Positions 50,212 to 58,428 of a stretch of 64,000 bases of DNA are shown here, one piece after another. The position numbers were made by a program, and so were the translations under genes. Location of the stretch: assembly GCA_046714175.1 (NCBI GenBank), contig JBKKBI010000062.1:13667-77666 (forward strand), written 5' to 3'. Within the stretch, counting starts at the first letter, position 1, and every line of letters begins with the position of its first letter. The notes below the pieces were generated by a model. It had not been told where the DNA came from. It worked only from the letters and a program-made list of their open reading frames with translations, and searched no databases. Source of the DNA: UBA11373 sp046714175 (GTDB taxonomy: Bacteria; Actinomycetota; Acidimicrobiia; Spongiisociales; UBA11373).

Positions 50212-51312
50212 TCAGCTGCGTCCTACCAAAAGGGGGATTCGGACCTCCTCCGGGGTGAGACCGCCGTGCTGGCCGATGAGCCGTTCGTCGGCGTGCTTGT
50301 GGAACACCACCCAGCCCGGCCGCGGCAAGAGGATGCCGTCAGGAGCCCGTCCGGCGAAGCCGGGGTGCGGGGTACCGGGTCCCCACCAATGCGCCATGGT
50401 CTCTCGGAGCGCGAAGTCGACGCCGAGTTCGGCGGCGAGAGACTCCACTTCTCCGTAAACGAACGGAGCCCGGGGGTCGCCGCCAAAGTCCCGCTCGTCG
50501 TGGTCCTTCTTGGGGATGTTGATGCGACGGTCTTCGGGGACGTCGACGTGGCCGTGGTCGGCGGTGCCCACCGCGATGGCATGCGCCGGCAGGCGGCGCA
50601 CCATTCGCTCCCACATCCGGGATGCGAGGGTGATCGCCTCGGTGTAGTCGTCGCTTGCCTGACCGGAGACATGAGCGGCGAAGTCGACATGGGGGAGGTA
50701 GAAGAAGACGAGCCTCCCCGGCACCCGGGTCAGCTCGGCGGCGATGTCCGCCGCCTCATCCTCGTCGTCCCACGCCTCGAACCGGCAACCCCGGTACAGC
50801 ATCCGGCTCATCGGGGAGTCGTCGAAGTTCCATGGTTGCAGGGTCACCGGTTCGATCCCATGGGAGGCGAGGCGCTCCCAAAGGTTGGGCATGGGGAGGA
50901 AGCCCCAGAGGTCGTGGTCGATGGGCTCACCCCACTGCGTGGTCCACTTGATCGTGTTGACCACGTGGCCGGTCTCGGGAACTCGCAGCTGGTAGCCGAG
51001 CAGCCCGTGCTCGATGGGGGTCATGCCAGTGGCGATGGTCGCCATGCTCACCGTCGTCGTGGTCGGCCAGCCGGAGGTGACGGAGCCAACCCGAGCCGCC
51101 GCCAGCGGAGCCGCTGCCGTATGCGCCAGCTGATGATCGCCCAGACCATCGAACAACATCAAGACATAGGACTCGGCTGCGGGGATCGCCGCGGCCAGGT
51201 CGGAGTGCAGACCCGGATGCCGCGCGGTTCCCGTCAGGCGCCGCTCCAACTCTGCGACCAGGTTGACGAGCGAGCCGCCGGAGTAGTCGGGCAACAGGAA
51301 GTCATTAGTCAT
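50212..51312 (-). CDS. alkaline-phosphatase-superfamily phosphodiesterase (type I phosphodiesterase/nucleotide pyrophosphatase)
   Basis: 366 residues. Metal and nucleophile sites are recognisable: VLMLFDGLGDHQL at about 48, SGWPTTTTVSMATIATG with the Thr nucleophile at about 78, GLLGYQLRVP at about 101, FYLPHVDFAAHVSG at about 203 and AVGTADHGHVDVP at about 247. Substrate unknown; relatives cleave nucleotide or phospholipid phosphodiesters. ATG at 51312 sits inside a GTCATTA-GTCATGA-GTCGTGG heptad run, so the first codons come from repeat sequence and a later start is possible. Confidence 0.82.
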   Translation of the reverse strand: MTNDFLLPDYSGGSLVNLVAELERRLTGTARHPGLHSDLAAAIPAAESYVLMLFDGLGDHQLAHTAAAPLAAARVGSVTSGWPTTTTVSMATIATGMTPIEHGLLGYQLRVPETGHVVNTIKWTTQWGEPIDHDLWGFLPMPNLWERLASHGIEPVTLQPWNFDDSPMSRMLYRGCRFEAWDDEDEAADIAAELTRVPGRLVFFYLPHVDFAAHVSGQASDDYTEAITLASRMWERMVRRLPAHAIAVGTADHGHVDVPEDRRINIPKKDHDERDFGGDPRAPFVYGEVESLAAELGVDFALRETMAHWWGPGTPHPGFAGRAPDGILLPRPGWVVFHKHADERLIGQHGGLTPEEVRIPLLVGRS

Positions 51313-51321
51313 GAGTCGTGG
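51301..51321. repeat. short heptanucleotide run (GTCATGA unit)
   Basis: Three contiguous heptads GTCATTA, GTCATGA, GTCGTGG. The same unit appears as TCATGAG twice at 2772-2785 and once at about 3869. It overlaps the start of the phosphodiesterase-like gene on the minus strand. Confidence 0.45.
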
Positions 51322-51400
51322 TTCTCGAGCCAGGGGCGCATCAGCGGAGAGGGTACGGCTCGGGCTGGCGGCTGGTGGCAAGGCCCTGGTTCCCCCTTCC

Positions 51401-51406
51401 TATACT
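51401..51406 (+). promoter_or_regulatory. -10 hexamer (TATACT) of the second nuo operon
   Basis: TATACT is one base off the TATAAT consensus and lies 30 bases before the GTG of nuoA2, leaving a leader of about 23 bases that includes the GGGGAAGG ribosome site. No clear -35 box. Confidence 0.55.
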
Positions 51407-51435
51407 CCCGCCGGACATCGGCCCCGGGGAAGGCA

Positions 51436-51804
51436 GTGACCGACTACTTCCAGGACTACATCACCGTGGCGGTGTTCGCCGGTGCCGGCATATTCCTGGT
51501 GGCCATCGCCCTGGGAGCCAGCGCCCTGCTCCGTCCCCACAAGCCCTCGGTGGTCAAGCGCCAGTCGTACGAGTGCGGGATCAACCCCGTCGGCGACGGG
51601 TGGAGCCAAACCCAGGTGCGCTACTACATCTTTGCGCTGCTTTTCCTCATCTTCGACGTCGAGGCGGTGTTCATCTTCCCCTGGGCGGTGCAGCTGGAAA
51701 GCCTGGGAGCGTTCGCGCTGGTGGAAATGGCGATCTTCATCGTCATCCTTCTTGGTGGCCTCGTATACGCGGTACGCAAGGGGGTGCTGCGGTGGGAGTC
51801 CTAG
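51436..51804 (+). CDS. nuoA: complex I subunit A, second (11-gene) operon
   Basis: 122 residues, three membrane helices. Seen: KRQSYECGINPVGDGWSQ at about 40 and YIFALLFLIFDVEAVFIFPW at about 65, the usual Glu-Cys-Gly loop and Asp/Glu pair. Clearly diverged from NuoA of operon 1 and shorter at the C-terminus. GTG at 51436 with GGGGAAGG just before it; the long frame upstream is non-coding. Overlaps nuoB2 by 13 bases. Confidence 0.94.
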   Translation: MTDYFQDYITVAVFAGAGIFLVAIALGASALLRPHKPSVVKRQSYECGINPVGDGWSQTQVRYYIFALLFLIFDVEAVFIFPWAVQLESLGAFALVEMAIFIVILLGGLVYAVRKGVLRWES

Positions 51805-52289
51805 ACCGCTTCGAGACTCCCAAACCCATCTCCTGGCTTCTCAACTGGAGCCGCAAGTACTCGCTCTGGATGTTCCAGTTCGGGCTGGCCTGTTGTGCCA
51901 TCGAGTTGATGGCGGCCTCGGGACCCCGCTACGACTTCATGCGGTTCGGGATCATTCCCTTGCCGGCCTCCCCGCGCCAGGCTGACCTGATGATCGTGGC
52001 CGGCACCGTCACCGACAAGATGGCCCCGGCAATCCGGCGCCTCTATGACCAGATGCCCGAGCCCAAGTACGTGATCTCGATGGGGTCGTGTTCCAACTGC
52101 GGTGGGCCGTACTGGGACTCGTATAGCGTCACCAAGGGCGTTGATCAGGTGATCCCGGTCGACGTGTACGTCCCCGGCTGCCCGCCCCGACCCGAGGCGT
52201 TGATGGACGGCATCGTCCTCTTGCAAAAGAAGATTCAGGCGGAGAACATCAAGGCCAAGTGGAACGAGCGTGACCGTGAACCCGTCTGA
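51792..52289 (+). CDS. nuoB: complex I subunit B, second operon
   Basis: 165 residues. Cluster N2 ligands in FGLACCAIELMA (about 35), MGSCSNCGGPY (about 100) and VPGCPPRPEAL (about 136). The N-terminal amphipathic part (LLNWSRKYSLWMFQ) differs from operon 1 NuoB. GTG at 51792 lies within the nuoA2 end. Presence of an intact N2 shows that this complex can pass electrons to quinone whatever its donor is. Confidence 0.95.
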   Translation: MGVLDRFETPKPISWLLNWSRKYSLWMFQFGLACCAIELMAASGPRYDFMRFGIIPLPASPRQADLMIVAGTVTDKMAPAIRRLYDQMPEPKYVISMGSCSNCGGPYWDSYSVTKGVDQVIPVDVYVPGCPPRPEALMDGIVLLQKKIQAENIKAKWNERDREPV

Positions 52290-52851
52290 GGTTGCGGCAC
52301 GTTTCGCCGGGATGGTGGGGGCGACCCGCCACTCTGCAGACTTTGAAACCGCCAAGGTCTACGTCACCCGGGATCAGTGGGTCGAGGCGCATCGCACGCT
52401 GCAGCAGCAACTCCCCTACTTCTCCTGGCTCGGCGCCATCGACTGGGCCAACGAGCGCGCGGTGGGGGAGGCCCCCGAGGAGCCGGTTACTGAGCGTTAC
52501 GAGGTGCTCACCCGCCTCGGCGACGTGACCGTGGGGACCGCGGTGATGATCTCCACCGACTTGCCCAAGGACGATCCCCGGCTGCCGTCGTTGATCGGTA
52601 TCTACCCCGGGGCGAATTGGCATGAGCGCGAGTCGGCCGAAATGTTCGGAATCGTCTTCGAAGGTCATCCCAATACCGCGCATCTCTATCTCCCCGACGG
52701 GTTCGAGGGGCATCCGCTCCGCAAAACCTTTCCCCTATTGAGTCGGGACGTCAAGCCATGGCCGGGGCTGGTGGATGTGGAAGGCATGCCCGGGGAGGCC
52801 AACGTGGAAGCGGGCGACGCCGCCCCTGGGGAAGAGGAGGCGGAGTCATGA
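52270..52851 (+). CDS. nuoC: complex I subunit C, second operon
   Basis: 193 residues. Signature WHERESAEMFGIVFEGHPN at about 118 followed by LYLPDGFEGHPLRKTFPL. YFSWLGAIDWANERAV in the N-terminal half is typical. A Glu/Ala-rich tail (EAGDAAPGEEEAES) ends the protein. GTG at 52270 overlaps nuoB2 by 20 bases. Confidence 0.94.
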   Translation: MTVNPSEVAARFAGMVGATRHSADFETAKVYVTRDQWVEAHRTLQQQLPYFSWLGAIDWANERAVGEAPEEPVTERYEVLTRLGDVTVGTAVMISTDLPKDDPRLPSLIGIYPGANWHERESAEMFGIVFEGHPNTAHLYLPDGFEGHPLRKTFPLLSRDVKPWPGLVDVEGMPGEANVEAGDAAPGEEEAES

Positions 52852-54038
52852 CCGATCGCCGCCTCGCCGCCATCCACGCCAGCGAGGTTTCGGTGTCGGT
52901 GGAGTTGGAGACCCCCGACATGACCCTCAACCTGGGACCGCAGCATCCGTCGACACACGGGGTGCTCCGCTTGGTGGCCAAGGTCGATGGCGAGGTCATC
53001 CAGTCGGTGGAGCCGGTGATCGGGTACATGCACCGCGGCTACGAGAAGCTCGCCGAGGTACGCACCTATCCGCAGATCACCGCCCTGGTGAATCGCATCG
53101 ACTGGGTGTCAGGCTTCGCCAATGAGATTCCGTTCATTGTGGCGGTAGAGCGCCTCATGGGCATCGAACCCCCGCCGCGGGCGCAGTACATCCGTCTCAT
53201 TCTGACCGAGATGGCGCGGATCTCATCCCACCTCGTGTTTCTTTCCTCCTACCCCCTCGAGTTGGGCGCGGCCACACCGCTGATGCACGCACTCCGGGAA
53301 CGGGAGCGGGTGCTCGACCTAATCGAGGGTGTCACCGGCGGCCGGTTCCATCCCAACTTCAATCGGATCGGCGGGGTCAAGCCCGCCGCCGGCGCTGGCT
53401 CGACCCAGAAGAAGGTGACCCAGGACCTTCCCGCCGGTTTCCTCGCCGACACGCGCAAGGCGATGGATGCGGTGGATGCGGTGTGCGACGACATGGTGAA
53501 TCTGGTCCTGGGCAATGAGATCTTCGTCCAACGCACCCGTGGGGTGGGGATCATGCCCAAAGACCGGGCATTGGCTTTCGGCGTTTCCGGACCCAACCTG
53601 CGCGCCTCGGCGGTGCGCTTCGACCTGCGCAAGACCGACCACTACCTGCCCTATGGCGACTTCGAGTTCGACATCCCCACCGGAGTCAACGGGGACTGCT
53701 TCGACCGCTATCAGGTGCGTCTCGAGGAGATCCGCCAGGCCACCCGCATCGTTCGCCAGGCGATCGACGGGCTGCCGGGAGGGGAACTGCAGGCCAAGGT
53801 TCCCCGGATCATCAAAGTCCCCAAGGGCGAGCTCTACGTTCGGGCGGAGAACCCGAAGGGCGAGATGGGCTACTTCGTGGTGTCGGAGGGCGGTCGCGGC
53901 CCGTATCGGCTCAAGATCCGTTCCGCGTCGTTCTCCAATCTCTCGGTTCTCCCCTGGCTGTTGGCGGGCCAGCTGATCCCGGACATCATCGCCATCCTCG
54001 GCAGCCTGGACTTCGTGCTCGGGGACGTGGACCGATGA
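52848..54038 (+). CDS. nuoD: complex I subunit D, second operon
   Basis: 396 residues, normal family length, without the extension found in operon 1. Seen: MTLNLGPQHPSTHGVLRLVA at about 25, VIGYMHRGYEKLAE at about 58, TGGRFHPNFNRIGGVKPAA at about 163, and SASFSNLSVLPWLLAGQLIP near the end. There are no CxxC pairs at the N- or C-terminus, so it is not a [NiFe]-hydrogenase large subunit. ATG at 52848 overlaps nuoC2 (ATGA). Confidence 0.95.
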   Translation: MTDRRLAAIHASEVSVSVELETPDMTLNLGPQHPSTHGVLRLVAKVDGEVIQSVEPVIGYMHRGYEKLAEVRTYPQITALVNRIDWVSGFANEIPFIVAVERLMGIEPPPRAQYIRLILTEMARISSHLVFLSSYPLELGAATPLMHALRERERVLDLIEGVTGGRFHPNFNRIGGVKPAAGAGSTQKKVTQDLPAGFLADTRKAMDAVDAVCDDMVNLVLGNEIFVQRTRGVGIMPKDRALAFGVSGPNLRASAVRFDLRKTDHYLPYGDFEFDIPTGVNGDCFDRYQVRLEEIRQATRIVRQAIDGLPGGELQAKVPRIIKVPKGELYVRAENPKGEMGYFVVSEGGRGPYRLKIRSASFSNLSVLPWLLAGQLIPDIIAILGSLDFVLGDVDR

Positions 54039-55060
54039 GCGCGCTCCTCGACAACTTCTGGGTGCTTCTCGGCCTCAAGGTCCTGGTGATCGCGGCGGTG
54101 GTCCCCCTGGTCTCCCTGGTGTTCATCTTCGCCGAGCTGAAGATCTCGGCTCACATGCAGAGCCGCATCGGCCCCTACTTTGCGGGTGGCCGCTTCGGCT
54201 GGGCGCAGCCGCTCGCCGACGGTCTCAAGTTCATGCAGAAGGAAGACCTGATGCCGGCCGACGCCGATGCTCCGGTCTTCAAGTTCGCTCCCATGATCGT
54301 TCTGATGTCCACCATTGCGGTGTTTGTGATCGTGCCGTTCAGTCCGAGGTTGATCGTGCGCGATCTCGATCTTGGGGTCTTCTACGCCCTTGCCATCGGC
54401 TCCTTTGGCACCATCGGCGTGCTGATGGCGGGCTGGTCGTCGGCCAACAAGTACTCGTTGATGGGCGGGTTGCGCGCCGCCGCCCAGTTGATCGCCTACG
54501 AGTTGCCGCTCGTGCTGGCGGTGGTGGGTGTCGTGATCCAGGCGGGGACCATGTCCCTGAACGGGATCGTGGCTGCCCAGGCCGAGCCGGTGTTCATGCT
54601 GGGCGACTTCGCCGTACGGCTGCCCTACCTGATGCAGGGCCAGGTGATCGGTTTTGCCATCTTCATCATCGCCATGCTCGCCGAGTTGAACCGGACGCCA
54701 TTCGACATGCCGATCGCCGAGTCGGAGCTGGTGATGGGGTATCTCACCGAGTACTCGGGCCTGCGCTTCACCATGTTCTTCCTCGCCGAGTACGCCGGGA
54801 TGTTCTCCATGTCGGCCATCGCCGCCACCTTGTTCTTGGGCGGCTGGTACATGCCCGGTCTCTCCCTGGACCTCCTCGAGTTCGTCGGCCCATTGATTCT
54901 CATGGGCAAGGTGTCGCTTCTGGTGTTCGTCATCATCTGGATCCGGTGGACCTTCCCCCGTCTGCGTGAGGACCAGCTGCAATCGCTGGCGTGGCGGTGG
55001 CTGATTCCGCTTGCCCTGCTCAATATCGTCGGAACCGCAGTCGTAAAGGTGGTCCTGTGA
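54035..55060 (+). CDS. nuoH: complex I subunit H, second operon
   Basis: 341 residues, eight membrane helices. Seen: ELKISAHMQSRIGPYFAGG at about 37, EDLMPADADAPVFKFAP at about 70, LIAYELPLVLAVVGVVIQ at about 150, ELNRTPFDMPIAESELVMGY at about 210 and EYAGMFSMSAIAATLFLGGW. The quinone-channel Glu/Asp/Arg positions are kept. Overlaps nuoD2 (ATGA) and nuoI2 (TGATG). It follows nuoD directly, so nothing has been lost by deletion scars between D and H. Confidence 0.95.
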   Translation: MSALLDNFWVLLGLKVLVIAAVVPLVSLVFIFAELKISAHMQSRIGPYFAGGRFGWAQPLADGLKFMQKEDLMPADADAPVFKFAPMIVLMSTIAVFVIVPFSPRLIVRDLDLGVFYALAIGSFGTIGVLMAGWSSANKYSLMGGLRAAAQLIAYELPLVLAVVGVVIQAGTMSLNGIVAAQAEPVFMLGDFAVRLPYLMQGQVIGFAIFIIAMLAELNRTPFDMPIAESELVMGYLTEYSGLRFTMFFLAEYAGMFSMSAIAATLFLGGWYMPGLSLDLLEFVGPLILMGKVSLLVFVIIWIRWTFPRLREDQLQSLAWRWLIPLALLNIVGTAVVKVVL

Positions 55061-55527
55061 TGGCGCCGAAGCTCCCCGGAGTCGGTCTCGCCAAGGGTCT
55101 GTGGCTGACGTTGCGGACCCTGTTCACCCGCCCGGCCACGATCAACTACCCGAAGGAGAAAGAGGTGCTGGTGCCGCGGGCCCGCGGTGTCATCGCCCTC
55201 GATGTCGAAGCGTGCACGGTGTGCATGCTGTGCGCCCGCGAGTGTCCCGACTGGTGCATCTACATCGAAGGACACAAAGAGATGCAGCCCCCGTCGAAGC
55301 CGGGCGGCAAGCCGCGCAGTCGGGCGACCCTCGATCGCTTCGACATCGACTACGCCCTCTGCATGTATTGCGGTATCTGTGTCGAGGTGTGCCCGTTCGA
55401 CGCTCTGTTCTGGTCTCCCGATTACGAGTACTCCGAGGGTTCCATCTCGAGCCTGCTCCACGACAAGGAGCGGCTCACCGATTGGCTTGCCACCGTGCCC
55501 AAGCCCCCGGCCCTGGAGAGCCAGTGA
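55060..55527 (+). CDS. nuoI: complex I subunit I, second operon
   Basis: 155 residues. Both [4Fe-4S] sites intact: CTVCMLCARECPDWC at about 48 and CMYCGICVEVCPFDA at about 92. It lacks the long tail of operon 1 NuoI. In complexes without an NADH module, such as cyanobacterial NDH-1 and Fpo, this subunit is where ferredoxin or another donor docks. ATG at 55060 with AAAGGTGG upstream. Confidence 0.95.
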   Translation: MAPKLPGVGLAKGLWLTLRTLFTRPATINYPKEKEVLVPRARGVIALDVEACTVCMLCARECPDWCIYIEGHKEMQPPSKPGGKPRSRATLDRFDIDYALCMYCGICVEVCPFDALFWSPDYEYSEGSISSLLHDKERLTDWLATVPKPPALESQ

Positions 55528-56045
55528 TGCAATTCACCGACTGGATCGCCGATGCCCGCAACGTCGTGTTCCTCGTGATCGCGTTGGCGATGGTGGGGGC
55601 AGCGGTGCTGGTAGTGACCAGTCGCAATGTCGTGCACGCCGCACTGATGCTGGTGGTGGCGCTGGCCGGGTCGGCGGCCTTGTTCCTGATGCTTGGCGCC
55701 GAGTTCGTCGCCTGGACCGTGGTGCTGGTCTACATCGGTGCCGTGGTCGTGCTCTTCCTCTTCGGAATCATGATCACCCGGGCACCTACCCGTGTCGACT
55801 CGGTACGGCTCGACCACAAGCGCCGCTGGCCGGCGTTGGTCGTGGCGCTGGGCACCTTCGCCACGATGGCGACGGTGACGACACTCACTTTCGATGATGC
55901 GCTCCTCCCTGAAGGAGTCTCTCGCACCGCCGATGTGGGCGACTCGCTGTTCAACCGCTTCGTGATCCCGTTCGAGGTGGTTTCGTTCGTGCTGCTGGCG
56001 GCGCTCATCGGCGGGATCGTTCTGGCCCGGAAGGATCCGGAATGA
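55527..56045 (+). CDS. nuoJ: complex I subunit J, second operon
   Basis: 172 residues, five membrane helices. Seen: SRNVVHAALMLVVALAGSAA at about 32, EFVAWTVVLVYIGAVVVLFL at about 60 and the C-terminal EVVSFVLLAALIGGIVLARK. ATG at 55527 overlaps the nuoI2 stop; its own end overlaps nuoK2. Confidence 0.94.
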   Translation: MQFTDWIADARNVVFLVIALAMVGAAVLVVTSRNVVHAALMLVVALAGSAALFLMLGAEFVAWTVVLVYIGAVVVLFLFGIMITRAPTRVDSVRLDHKRRWPALVVALGTFATMATVTTLTFDDALLPEGVSRTADVGDSLFNRFVIPFEVVSFVLLAALIGGIVLARKDPE

Positions 56046-56347
56046 TCGTCAACCAGTTCCTCGTCCTGGCCGCGCTGCTCTTTTCCATCGGCATCTACGG
56101 AGTGCTGGTGCGCCGCAATGCGGTATTGGTTTTGCTTTCGATCGAGTTGATGCTGACGGCGGTCAGCATCAACCTGGTGGCCTTCGGGCAGTACGTCCAA
56201 GATGCTCTCGTCTCCGGCCAGATATTCGCCCTCTTCGTGATCACCATCGCCGCCGCCGAGGTCGGGATCGGCCTGGCGATCGTCGTGCTGATCTTCCGCA
56301 ACCGCTCCTCGGCGAACGTCGACGAACTGGACCTCCTCAAATGGTGA
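56042..56347 (+). CDS. nuoK: complex I subunit K, second operon
   Basis: 101 residues, three membrane helices. Conserved Glu in VLLSIELMLTAVSINLVAF at about 37 and AAAEVGIGLAIVVLIFRNR at about 72. ATG at 56042 overlaps nuoJ2; the nuoL2 start is seven bases inside its end. Confidence 0.95.
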   Translation: MIVNQFLVLAALLFSIGIYGVLVRRNAVLVLLSIELMLTAVSINLVAFGQYVQDALVSGQIFALFVITIAAAEVGIGLAIVVLIFRNRSSANVDELDLLKW

Positions 56348-58395
56348 CGCTCACCGCGGTTCTCGCCCTTGCCGGGGAAGGCCACGAAGCAGTGCACCTC
56401 TCCGACGGCGGGGTGCTCGCCCAGTGGGCGTGGTTGATCCCCGTCGTGCCGCTGGTACTCATGTTCGCCATCGTCTTCTTTGGCAAGCGCCTGCCCGCCA
56501 AGGGTTGGGAACTGGCCGAGGCGGCGATGGTATTCGTGGCGGTGTACGGGGTGGCGCTCTTCGTGATGAACACCTCCGAGGGGATCTCCTACGAAGGATC
56601 GATCGAGATCGCCCGCATCGGGTCACTCACCCTGGAGTGGGGTTGGGTGGTCGATGGCCTCTCCATCATGATGTATGCGGTCGTCGGCGTCGTCGGCCTG
56701 GCGGTATTCACCTACGCCAAGGGCTACATGAAGGGCGACGTCCGCTTCACCTGGTTCTTCGCCGCGTTCACTCTCTTCGCCGGAGCGATGCTGGTGTTGG
56801 TGTCGGCCCCGAACCTGATCCAGTTGCTCGTCGGGTGGGAACTGGTGGGGCTGGCTTCGTACCTCCTGGTCGGCCACTACTGGGAGGACCAGGCCAACGT
56901 GGTCGCGGGGAACAAGGCGTTCCTGGTGAACAAGATCGCCGATGTTGGGCTCTTCGTGGGCGTCATCATCATCGGGGTGACGGTCGGCTCGTTCCGCTTC
57001 ACCGACATCCTCGACGCGGTCGTGGCCGGCGATTCGGCTCTGGCTCAGGTGGCTTTCTGGGGCGGGCTGGCACTCTTCATCGGGGCGATGGGCAAGAGCG
57101 CCCAGTTCCCCTTCCACGTTTGGCTTCCCGACGCGATGGCGGGTCCCACGCCGGTGTCTTCACTGATGCATGCCGCCACGATGGTGACTGCCGGGGTCTA
57201 TCTCGTGGGTCGCATGTTCCCGCTGTTCCAGACCGACGGCTTTGCCGTCGACGTGAAGGCGATCATGATCGTGGTCGGTGCCCTCACGCTGTTCCTCACC
57301 GGACTCATCGCTTTGGTGCAGGACGACATCAAGAAGGTGCTGGCGTACTCCACACTGTCGCAACTCGGATACATGACCGTGGCGATGGGAGCGGGTGCTT
57401 ACACGGCGGGTCTGTTCCACCTGTTCACCCACGCCTTCTTCAAGGGCCTGCTGTTCCTGTGCGCCGGCTCGGTGATCCACGCGGTGCACTCCAACAACAT
57501 GAGTGACATGGGCGGCCTGCGCAAGACCATGCCCTGGACCTATCGCACGTTCCTTGTCGGCTCCCTGGCGCTGGCGGGGATCTTCCCGCTCGCCGGGTTT
57601 TGGTCCAAGGACGAGATCCTCAACGCGATCTCCTATGACTCTGGTCACGGGGGCGGTACCGTCGCCACCGTGGTGCTGGGGGTCGCGATCGCCGGGGCGT
57701 TCATCACCGCCTTCTACATGGCCCGCGCGGTCTATCTCACCTTCTTCGGCGAGTACAAGGGGCACGGCCATCCCCATGAGTCGCCCCGCATCATGACCTA
57801 CCCGTTGATCGGGCTCGCGGTGCTCTCGATCGTCGCCGGTTTCGCCAACATCCCCGGGGTCTTCACCGGGTTCACCGAGTGGCTGGCGGCGCGTCCTGTG
57901 ATCATGGGCGATCACCATGCCGAGGCGATCAACTTCGCCTTGGCCGGCATCGGCCTGACAGTGGCGTTGCTGGGAATCGCCGCCGGAACCCGCATCTGGA
58001 AACGCGATGCCGCCACCCAGCAGGAGCGGGATCGGTTCCGGATCCCGGTGCTGTACCCGCTGCTCGCCAACAAGTACTACATCGACGACTTGTATATGAA
58101 GGGCATCGTCGACCCTATCAAGGGGCCGATCGCCCGATTCACCAACTGGACCAACACGTACATCATCGACGGTGTGATCAACGCCTTCGGGGCAGTGTCG
58201 GTGTTCCTGTCGCGCATCGTGTACCAGGGTTTGGATCAGCGCGGCATCGACTTGGCTTTCAATGCGGCCGCATCGGCCACCGGCGAGGCCGGCGATGCGG
58301 TGCGTTACACGACATCGGGGCGCATCCAGGAGTACGCCGGCGGACTGTTCGCCGGCGCGGTGCTGCTGGTGGTGGGTTTCCTGATCTTCACCTAG
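56341..58395 (+). CDS. nuoL: complex I subunit L, second operon
   Basis: 684 residues, about 16 membrane helices plus the lateral helix; about 60 residues longer than NuoL of operon 1. Seen: LVGWELVGLASYLLVGHYWE at about 160 with the key Glu, PFHVWLPDAMAGPTPVSSLM at about 260, VQDDIKKVLAYSTLSQLGYM at about 325 and NKYYIDDLYMKGIVDP at about 577. The N-terminus has a short extra Gly/Glu/His segment (AGEGHEAVHLSDGG). ATG at 56341. Confidence 0.95.
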   Translation: MVTLTAVLALAGEGHEAVHLSDGGVLAQWAWLIPVVPLVLMFAIVFFGKRLPAKGWELAEAAMVFVAVYGVALFVMNTSEGISYEGSIEIARIGSLTLEWGWVVDGLSIMMYAVVGVVGLAVFTYAKGYMKGDVRFTWFFAAFTLFAGAMLVLVSAPNLIQLLVGWELVGLASYLLVGHYWEDQANVVAGNKAFLVNKIADVGLFVGVIIIGVTVGSFRFTDILDAVVAGDSALAQVAFWGGLALFIGAMGKSAQFPFHVWLPDAMAGPTPVSSLMHAATMVTAGVYLVGRMFPLFQTDGFAVDVKAIMIVVGALTLFLTGLIALVQDDIKKVLAYSTLSQLGYMTVAMGAGAYTAGLFHLFTHAFFKGLLFLCAGSVIHAVHSNNMSDMGGLRKTMPWTYRTFLVGSLALAGIFPLAGFWSKDEILNAISYDSGHGGGTVATVVLGVAIAGAFITAFYMARAVYLTFFGEYKGHGHPHESPRIMTYPLIGLAVLSIVAGFANIPGVFTGFTEWLAARPVIMGDHHAEAINFALAGIGLTVALLGIAAGTRIWKRDAATQQERDRFRIPVLYPLLANKYYIDDLYMKGIVDPIKGPIARFTNWTNTYIIDGVINAFGAVSVFLSRIVYQGLDQRGIDLAFNAAASATGEAGDAVRYTTSGRIQEYAGGLFAGAVLLVVGFLIFT

Positions 58396-58428
58396 AGCGC
58401 GCGCCAATATACGGAGGAGGACGAGGAG